From: Bog-532 sp963833835
GTDB taxonomy: Bacteria > Actinomycetota > Actinomycetes > Streptosporangiales > Streptosporangiaceae
Assembly (NCBI GenBank): GCA_963833835.1
Contig: CAWHZI010000014.1
Location: 248,001 to 312,000, forward strand
Direction: 5' to 3'
DNA length: 64,000 nucleotides
Numbering within the stretch: the stretch's first letter is position 1; each line of letters starts with the position of its first letter. Below the pieces are notes generated by a model. The model saw only the letters and a program-made list of their open reading frames with translations. It was not told the DNA's origin and did no database searches. Positions 58,037-64,000 of the stretch are shown here, in pieces. The position numbers were made by a program, and so were the translations under genes.

Positions 58037-59329
58037 CTAAGCCGCGTCCTCGCCGGAATCGTCCTTCTCACCTACCTGGTCCGGGTGGCCGCGCAGTTCG
58101 TCCAGGTAGGGCAGCAGCGCGTCGCGCAGCGGCACCTGCAAGGTGGCCTGGGCCCCGTCGGCCGCGGCCCGGCGCAGCAGATCCTGGTGCCGTTCGCCGG
58201 TCACCGTCTCGCCCCGGTCGGCCAGCAGCACGGGGATGTCGTCGCGGACGCGGTAGACGCGGCGCAGCCTCGGGTTGTAGAGGAGACCCTCTTCGTCCAG
58301 ATACAGCAGGGCCTGCTTGTCGATCGGGCAGGCCAGCAAGTCCAGCAGCAGCGGATCCAGGCTCATGACAGGAGGCCTTTCGGTAAAGGGGAACGAGCCG
58401 GTGGCCGGCTCGGGTCCGAGGACAGGCCGCTGGCGGGGAGCAGCCCGCTCGGCGGTGAGGGTGAGGACGACCGGGACGAACACGGCGGCGATACCGCCGA
58501 TGAGCCGCAGGGACAGCAGCACCGGGCTGGCCGGCAGCCGCTCGTGGAACAGCCACGAGCCGATGACGATCAGGTAGCCGGTGCTGATGATGGCGCCGAG
58601 CGGGACGACGATCGACGCCGGGCTGCGCTGCAACGCGGTCTGGAACAGGCACAGCCCGGCGGCCATACAGGCCAGGGCCACATAGAGATAAGGAGAAAGA
58701 GCGGCCGCGATCAGCAGCGACTGCGTGCGCCCACCGGAGAACAACGAGGCCGACAGCGCCTTGAGGGCGAGCCCGGCCACCCCGTACATCAGGCCGGCGC
58801 ACAGTCCGTAGCTGACCCCGGACACCCCGGCCCGGTGCCGGTGCCGGGCCCGGGCCGCGCGCTGGGCCGACCAGTAGATGAACAGGCTGACCACGAAGCC
58901 GGGCAACGCGGCCAGGGTGACGGCGAGGCCGTCGGCGTGGGTACCCGCGGCCGACCCGTGCCCGCTGGACAGGCTGAGCAGTACCACCGAGATCACGAGC
59001 ACCGCGATGCAGACCAGCTCGGTACGCCCGAGCCGTTCCCGCAGCACCAGCCGGGACAGCACGATCGTCACCACCACGCCGGAGGCCTGCAGCGGCTGGG
59101 CCACGGTCAGCGGCTCCAGCGACAGCACCACCAGCTGGAGCACCATCCCGAACAGGATCAGCGCGAACCCGGCCAGCCAGCCGCGCGCGGTGAACAGCGT
59201 GCGCAACAGCGACCAGATGCGGTGCGCGTCGATGACCGGCAGGTAGGTCAGCGCCCGCTTCTCCAGCACGAAGCCGACGTTGTAGATGGTGGTGGCGACC
59301 AGGGCGATCACGACTCCGGCGTGCGTCAT
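58037..59329 (-). CDS. DMT/EamA-type transporter fused to a Trm112-like zinc-ribbon domain
   Basis: 430 aa in one uninterrupted frame. Residues 1-300 are a DMT-superfamily transporter with about nine helices (VVIALVATTIYNVGFVLEKR; PLQASGVVVTIVLSRLVLRE; ASIVVPLGAIISTGYLIVIG). Residues 322-430 are a Trm112-like protein: MSLDPLLLDLLACPIDKQAL ... YRVRDDIPVLLADRGE. The internal ATG 58366 looks like the native start of a separate Trm112 protein with AAAGG 9 bases upstream. Either a real fusion, or the transporter has lost its stop and two products are made. The ATGA start overlaps the condensation gene. Confidence 0.75.
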   Translation of the reverse strand: MTHAGVVIALVATTIYNVGFVLEKRALTYLPVIDAHRIWSLLRTLFTARGWLAGFALILFGMVLQLVVLSLEPLTVAQPLQASGVVVTIVLSRLVLRERLGRTELVCIAVLVISVVLLSLSSGHGSAAGTHADGLAVTLAALPGFVVSLFIYWSAQRAARARHRHRAGVSGVSYGLCAGLMYGVAGLALKALSASLFSGGRTQSLLIAAALSPYLYVALACMAAGLCLFQTALQRSPASIVVPLGAIISTGYLIVIGSWLFHERLPASPVLLSLRLIGGIAAVFVPVVLTLTAERAAPRQRPVLGPEPATGSFPFTERPPVMSLDPLLLDLLACPIDKQALLYLDEEGLLYNPRLRRVYRVRDDIPVLLADRGETVTGERHQDLLRRAAADGAQATLQVPLRDALLPYLDELRGHPDQVGEKDDSGEDAA

Positions 59330-60847
59330 AACGGCGCCTCCGGCGGGGCCCCCTGGCCCGGGCGGGTCAGCTCGCCGAGGGCGGCGCGGAAGCAGGCCGT
59401 GAAGTCGTCGGCAGCGGCTCGGTCCAGCAGAGCTAGCCGGTAGCGGACCGACAGGTAGAGCCGCCCGGCCACGCTGACCGCGCCGAGCGCCAGCCCCTTG
59501 GGCATCGGGCACAGCGGGGCCAGCCACACCGGCTCGGTACCGCTGCCGTCGAACGTCGGCGCCTCCGGCAGCAGGCCCAGGTTGCTGACCAGGGAGGTAT
59601 CGGTGAGCAACGGCGCAGCCAGGCCGCGCACCAGGCACGCGACCCGCTGTTTGACCACCATCGGGGCCCAGCCGGTGGCCAGCAGCCGGCTCATCGTGTC
59701 GGTCCGGTGGGTACGGCCCCGTTCCCGGGCCACGCGGGTCTGCGTGGCCACATGGCGCAGCAGCAGGCCCGGGTCGGCCCGGTGCGAAGGACCGGTGACC
59801 ACCCGGGTCAGCCAGGACAGGTTGCCGTCGCCCTGCCAGCGCTGGGCGGCGGGCCGGCCGTTTACCGGGACCGTCACGCTGATCTGGCCGCTGACCTGAC
59901 CCCGGGCCATGTTCCACCGATCGATGGTCAGGCACAACGCGGCCACCAGCAGGTCGTTGACGGTCGGCCGCGGGCCGTCGCCGCCGGAGATCGGCCGGGG
60001 CACGGGGACCGTCGCGAGCACGAACCCGTAGCCGGGCCGGCCGGGTTGGCCGCCCTGCGGGGCGATCCGGGTCACCGTGCCGGGCCAGGCTGCCGCCCGC
60101 CCTCGTCTGGAAGTGGCTGGTGTGTTTTCTGGGGTTGGTGGTGCTGGTGTGACGGGCGTGGGAGAGGGCGGGGGTGCGTCCAGGTGCGGGAGTGGGCCAG
60201 GGACGGGGACGGGGAGTGAGTCCGGGACGGGGGGTGAGTCCGGGACGGGGACGTGAGCCCGGGACGGGGCGTGAGCCCGGGACGGGGCGTGAGCCCGGGA
60301 CGGGGCGTGAGCCCGGGACGGAGTGCAGGTGGAGGGCCGTGGCGCGGGCGCGGTAGGCCTGGGTGATGGTGCTCAGGAGACGCAGGCTGGACACACCGTC
60401 GAACGCGGTGTGGTGCACCTGGATGATCACGACGTCGTGCTCGGGGCCGACGGCCAGGACGACCCGCGCCACCGCTTCGGTCAGCGAGAGGGGCCAGGCG
60501 AACAGGCGCTCGCGCAGCGCGTTCAGTTCGGCGGGGATACGCCAGCTGACCTCGGTGAGCGGGCCGCCGGGGGCCGGGGCGACGGGCCGCCAGTACAGGC
60601 GGCGGCCCCAGCGGGGCGCAGCGGCCAGCCGGCGGCCTGCGCCCAAGTCCGCCCCGAACGCGGCGGCGACCGCGCCGGCCAGGGCCGCGCGGTCCAGGTG
60701 GCCGCGGCAGTGAACTTCCCACAGGACCAGGCTGGGTTCGGCCGGCCGCTCCAGTAGGTAGTCGAGTTCCTCGATCGCGGTCAGCCGCTGATCCGGCGGG
60801 GAGGCGGCCGGGCCGGGCGCGGTGGCCAGGCGGGCGAGACTGGTCAC
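59326..60847 (-). pseudogene. condensation-fold acyltransferase, frameshifted in a repeat linker
   Basis: Start GTG 60847 (GGGGGAGGG 4 bases upstream) overlaps the AftD-like stop. The N-terminal half has the condensation-domain catalytic motif VHHTAFDGVS; the C-terminal half (GFVLATVPVPRP, PTVNDLLVAALCLTIDRWN, SWLTRVVTGP, SLVSNLGLLPEAP) is in another frame. The switch is explained by the tandem repeat at 60206-60321: one unit is 19 bp instead of 18. Removing that one base joins the halves through a Pro-rich linker into a protein of about 507 aa. Family roles: acyl transfer to lipids, glycolipids or peptides (PapA/NRPS C-domain fold). In the uncorrected frame translation would run into the transporter. 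Confidence 0.75.
60206..60321. repeat. 18-bp tandem repeat with one 19-bp unit
   Basis: Units GGGACGGGGCGTGAGCCC and close variants at 60206, 60224, 60242, 60261, 60279 and 60297, then a partial copy. All are 18 bp except 60242-60260, which carries one extra base. They code for a Pro-rich linker (PGSRPV or PDSPPV by frame) in the condensation-fold protein. Confidence 0.9.
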
Positions 60848-61300
60848 GGGCCCTCCCCCGGCGCGGGATCCCGGGCGGTGAACGGCGGGCCGTACGGGGC
60901 GGCGGCTGGTTCGGGGGTCGGCCGGTCCAGGCGCGGGGCCGAGATCAGCGCCGCGGCCAGGGCGACCACGGCCGCGAACTGTGCCGCCGGGCCGAACGCG
61001 CCGAACCCGGACTGCGGGCCGTGGTTCAGTTCGGCGATGGCGAACCCGCCGGCCACGCACATGGCCAAAAAGGCGAGCCACGGGACCCAGCGCGGCACGG
61101 CCCAGCCGACCAGTAGCACGGCGGGCACGATGAAGGCCAGCCAGCCGCCGACCAGGGCCAGCACCACGGTGGCCGCGATCACCGTGATCCAGTAGGCGCG
61201 GCTACTGAGCTCCCAGCGCGCGCTGGGGCTGGTGGTGCGGCCGGGGTTAGCCGGGGGGATGGGGCTGGTGGTATCGCGGGCGCTGACGGGGTTTTCGGGG
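60844..61300 (-). pseudogene. C-terminal membrane part of the AftD-like protein in a shifted frame
   Basis: The frame reads SARWELSSRAYWITVIAATV, then LALVGGWLAFIVPAVLLVGW, AVPRWVPWLAFLAMCVAGGF and QFAAVVALAAALISAPRLD: three or four membrane helices and a Pro-rich tail. There is no usable start; it continues the AftD-like protein, whose main frame terminates at 61179. The frame change lies in the tandem repeats at 61310-61411. Confidence 0.65.
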
Positions 61301-64000
61301 TCCGGGGGGCTCGCGGGGGCGTAGGGACTCGAGGGGCGCGGGGGCGTGGGGACTCGCGGGGGCGTGGGGTCGAGGGACTCGCGGGGGCGTAGGGACTCGC
61401 GGGGCCGTGGAGGTCGGTGGAGTTGGGGGCCTTGCGGCGGGGCCAGAGGGCCAGGACCAGGAGTACGGCGAAGGCGACGATGGCGATGATCAGCCACAGG
61501 TGGTAGCCGCTGGCCGGGGAGAAGGTCATGACCACGTGGCCGCCGGCGCCGGCGGGGACGATGAACGCCTGCTGCCAGCCGTCCAGGGTGACCGGGGCGA
61601 GCCGCTGGCCGCCCGCGGTGGCGGTCCAGCCGGGGCTGGCGGCCTGGTGCACCTCGAGGTAGGACTGGGCGCCGGCGGCGATGGTGCCGGTCCGGTGCTC
61701 GGTGCCCCAGTCCGTGACCGTGAAGGACCGGCCCGTGGCCGCCGTGGTGGTGGCCGGGGCCGGGGCACTGGCCGACCCACTGGCGGGCGCGTTCTTCAGG
61801 CTGAGGCCGTTGACGGTCAGCGGCAGGCCGGTGCCGGGTGAGGTCAGCCAGTGCCGGCCCGCGGGCAGGGTCAGCGCCGTGCCGGTGGTGCACAGGTGCA
61901 CCGGCAGCGGGGTCAGGCCGGTCAGGTCGGCGACCGTGCCGGAGACCGAGGTCGGGTAGGTCTTGCCGTCGATGGTCAGCGACGGGCCCTGACCGCAGCT
62001 CAGCGTGAACCGGGTGCTGGCGCTGGGGACCCCGGTGCTCAGGCGGCTGAGGGCGGGGATGGTCAGCCCGGCCAGCCCGACCGGGAGCTGGGTGGCCCGG
62101 CCGACCAGCGGGTTGTAGGCGGTGGTGGCCATGACCCCGGGGAAGCGAAGAGTGAGCTGGTTGGTCTTCAGCGGGGCGAAGTGCAGGATGCCGCCCTGCG
62201 GGACCGGCAGGTCACGGGTCCCGGCCGGGCTGCTGATCAGCACCTGGGTCGGCTGGGCGGCGATGCCTACGGTGGGCGCGGTCAGGTTGAGCTGGCTGAT
62301 CGTCTTCTGCCCGGTCCACTTCAGGTGCAGGCTGGCCTCCGGGCCGGCCGCGACCCAGCCGGCCACGCCGCCGTCCAGCAGGTTCTCCGGGTTCAGCGCG
62401 GGCAGCGAGCCGAACGTCGAGCTGGCCGTGATGCTCAGCTGCGGTTTGGCCGGGCTGAGCGAGGCCAGCAGCGCGTTGAGCTGGGCCCCGGGCACCGCGG
62501 TGGCCGTCCCGGCGACCTGGAAGCGCTGGCGCTGGGAGGTGGTGAAGGTCCGGTTCAGCGCGGCCTCGGGCGGCTGGCCGGGCAGGCCGATCGACGTGCT
62601 CGTGGCCCGCTCGAAGCTGAACGACGGCGCCGGGCCGGCGGCGGTCTGGGACGGCTGCAGGAACCGGGTCACCCACACCCCGGGGACCGCGATCCCGCTG
62701 ATGCCGGCCCCGGGGCCGCCCGCGGTGCCGCCCTGGGTGCGGTCGATCGTGATCCGCAGCCAGCTGGTGGTGCCGGACGGGATGTTCAGCTTCTGGGTCG
62801 CCCCGGTCACCTTGGTGCTGGTGTCCACGTGCCCGGTGGCGGTGGTGACGGTCAGCCGGGTGGCCACCGGGCGCGGGATGTCGTCCAGCAGCTTGATGTC
62901 CACCGGCGTGCCCACGTCCATCGGGTGGCTGAAGTCGATCTGCAGCCACTGCCCGGCGGCCTTGGTCGTGCCCTCGACCCAGGCCGTGTCCGGGTTGCCG
63001 TCGAAGGCGTTGACCGGGTCACCCTGCGGGTACTCCCACAGCCAGGAACCGGCCGAGGAAGCGGTGACGTTCTTGGCCCCGCGCAGCACGGCCACGGTCT
63101 GGTGACCTGCCGTGCCGGCCGGCAGCAGCTGCCGGGGCGCGTGGGCGGCCGCCCCGAGCGGGTCGTCGGGCGGGTTGGTCCCGGTGGCCGTGTAGGTGTA
63201 GGAGGTGTTGTTGCCCGGCAGGCCGAACACGGTGTCGGCCCGGCGCAGCCCGTCGGTGACGTCCTGGCTGGTCGCGGCGGGGGTACTGGAGGTGCCCTGG
63301 CCGGCCAGGACGGCCGGGCTGGTGCCGATCAGGCCCTGGGCCTCGAGTTGCTGCAGTGCGGCCGGGCCGCCGTCGACCAGGGCGGTGTCCGCGGTGGGCA
63401 GCACGGACACCGGGCCACTGGGCCGCAGCGCCGGCTTAGCGGCCTGGAAAATCTCCACCGGCGCGTAGGCCGGGGTGATCGCCTGCACCTGGAGCGAGGT
63501 GCCCTCACCGGCCGGTGGGGTCGGCAGCGCGGTGCCGAACGAGGCCACCCGGGTGAACCCGGACGCCTTCAGCGCGGCATGGACCACGGTCGGCGGGACG
63601 TAGCCGAGCTGAGCCGGGTCGAGGTCGTTGCGGACCAGCACGTAGCGGACGCCGGCCCGGGCCAGGTAGGCGGCCAGCCCCGGCTGAGCCGCGCCGGACT
63701 CGATGGCCTGCTCGGCCCCGGCCACGAAGTTGCTGGCCCCGCCGCCGCTGTAGGGCACCAGGCTGTCCTCGGTCCACGGGGAACTGGCCAGCGGCTCCAG
63801 CGGCTCGTCGATCGGCTGGCCCCAGGTGTAGATGCCGTGCGAGTCGGCCGGGACGACCAGCGTGGTCTGGTTCTTGGCCTGGCTGGCCATGAACGCGGCC
63901 GCCTGCTTCCAGTAGCTGGGCACCTGGGCGAACGAGCCGGGCTGCAGCACCTGCCCGTTCAGGAACGGCAGGCACAGGCCGGCCAGCGCCGCGGCCGCGG
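61179..64000 (-). CDS. AftD-like alpha-(1->3)-arabinofuranosyltransferase family protein (DUF3367), 5' partial
   Basis: The frame is open to the window edge, so the N-terminal membrane glycosyltransferase region is outside. Visible: the extracytoplasmic part with NGQVLQPGSFAQVPSYWKQA, MASQAKNQTTLVVPADSHG, YLARAGVRYVLVRNDLDP; two carbohydrate-binding F5/8 type C-like domains (NAFDGNPDTAWVEG; QWLQIDFSHPMDVG); a further membrane helix (LWLIIAIVAFAVLLVLALWP), then a Pro-rich repeat linker and a premature stop at 61179. AftD adds alpha-1,3 branches in mycobacterial arabinan; in other actinomycetes the substrate is unknown. First visible gene of a four-gene coupled envelope operon. Confidence 0.82.
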   Translation of the reverse strand, partial: AAAALAGLCLPFLNGQVLQPGSFAQVPSYWKQAAAFMASQAKNQTTLVVPADSHGIYTWGQPIDEPLEPLASSPWTEDSLVPYSGGGASNFVAGAEQAIESGAAQPGLAAYLARAGVRYVLVRNDLDPAQLGYVPPTVVHAALKASGFTRVASFGTALPTPPAGEGTSLQVQAITPAYAPVEIFQAAKPALRPSGPVSVLPTADTALVDGGPAALQQLEAQGLIGTSPAVLAGQGTSSTPAATSQDVTDGLRRADTVFGLPGNNTSYTYTATGTNPPDDPLGAAAHAPRQLLPAGTAGHQTVAVLRGAKNVTASSAGSWLWEYPQGDPVNAFDGNPDTAWVEGTTKAAGQWLQIDFSHPMDVGTPVDIKLLDDIPRPVATRLTVTTATGHVDTSTKVTGATQKLNIPSGTTSWLRITIDRTQGGTAGGPGAGISGIAVPGVWVTRFLQPSQTAAGPAPSFSFERATSTSIGLPGQPPEAALNRTFTTSQRQRFQVAGTATAVPGAQLNALLASLSPAKPQLSITASSTFGSLPALNPENLLDGGVAGWVAAGPEASLHLKWTGQKTISQLNLTAPTVGIAAQPTQVLISSPAGTRDLPVPQGGILHFAPLKTNQLTLRFPGVMATTAYNPLVGRATQLPVGLAGLTIPALSRLSTGVPSASTRFTLSCGQGPSLTIDGKTYPTSVSGTVADLTGLTPLPVHLCTTGTALTLPAGRHWLTSPGTGLPLTVNGLSLKNAPASGSASAPAPATTTAATGRSFTVTDWGTEHRTGTIAAGAQSYLEVHQAASPGWTATAGGQRLAPVTLDGWQQAFIVPAGAGGHVVMTFSPASGYHLWLIIAIVAFAVLLVLALWPRRKAPNSTDLHGPASPYAPASPSTPRPRESPRPRAPRVPTPPRAPRTPKTPSAPAIPPAPSPRLTPAAPPAPARAGSSVAAPTGSR
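61310..61411. repeat. tandem repeat with 18- and 25-bp units in the AftD-like linker
   Basis: Units CTCGCGGGGGCGTAGGGA (18 bp) at 61310 and 61378 flank two 25-bp units (61328 and 61353), and a partial unit follows. Both 18-bp units code for SPYAPA, but in different frames, because they are 68 bp apart instead of a multiple of three. Confidence 0.85.

Noticed and set aside
56405..59443. 1012-codon plus-strand frame over DUF3068 and the transporter
   Set aside because: Gln/Gly/Val-rich shadow; minus-strand genes are well supported.
58037..61081. A single 1014-aa protein from the AftD-like tail through the condensation, transporter and Trm112 parts
   Set aside because: Only the N-terminal condensation half and the transporter-Trm112 part are meaningful in this frame; the middle is frame-shifted. 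It could be made as a read-through product but is not a native gene.

Overview
The window is very GC-rich DNA from an actinomycete. Third codon positions are almost always G or C, GTG starts are common, and many genes overlap by 4 bp. The gene content fits: F420-type (LLM) oxidoreductases, a GAF-ANTAR regulator, a SigB/SigF-type sigma factor, a DUF3618 protein, an IdeR/DtxR-type iron box, an AftD-like (DUF3367) protein and a 52-residue secreted peptide of a type seen in Streptomyces-like genomes. I would place it in or near Streptosporangiales/Streptomycetales but cannot name a genus. No rRNA, tRNA, CRISPR array or intact transposon was seen.

Layout. 0-6 kb: a small secreted peptide gene, a large LuxR-type ATPase regulator (frameshifted), an RsbW-like ATPase, a mannitol dehydrogenase-family enzyme and a frameshifted membrane protein. 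6.7-13.3 kb: a TetR regulator divergent from an acyl-CoA carboxylase / acyl-CoA dehydrogenase operon (leucine-type catabolism), then an LLM oxidoreductase. 13.3-15.3 kb: a three-gene envelope-stress-like operon. 15.5-21.6 kb: an LLM enzyme that has lost its stop codon, a LacI regulator and sugar ABC transporter carrying many lesions, and an intact SDR epimerase. 21.7-28 kb: a beta-helix lipoprotein, a uridine-kinase-like protein with a scrambled C-terminus, small membrane proteins, a hydrolase and an iron-regulated bfd-bfr pair. 28-33.7 kb: purU, an AAA ATPase with a lipase, a TerC protein and a STAS-PAS protein. 34.2-36.7 kb: a scar zone with a lectin-domain fragment, two IS630-type transposase remnants and several stem-loops around a GlcG/TetR pair. 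36.7-46.8 kb: catabolic-looking clusters (TIM-barrel isomerase/Gfo/cupin; MocR versus Tm-1-like/PEP-hydrolase-like), GtrA, two SDRs and a drug exporter with a winged-helix-like tail. 46.8-54.2 kb: a hydrolase fragment with a strong stem-loop, a pyruvate-oxidase-like enzyme, a stress-signalling block (STAS, sigma factor, GAF-ANTAR), MgtC, an SDR and LysR. 54.3-64 kb: an MFS exporter, a quinone reductase-like enzyme, a hairpin-rich gap, and a translationally coupled envelope operon (AftD-like, condensation-fold acyltransferase, DMT-Trm112 fusion, DUF3068).

Reading-frame lesions are the most unusual property of the window. Nearly all are single missing bases in C or G runs. They cluster at 16.3-23.7 kb, where the sugar transporter also carries two in-frame stops. 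Two more lie inside 18-bp-type tandem repeats in proline-rich linkers of the envelope operon. Some may be homopolymer errors in the source assembly. The combination of nonsense codons and clustering suggests that at least the sugar operon is truly decaying.
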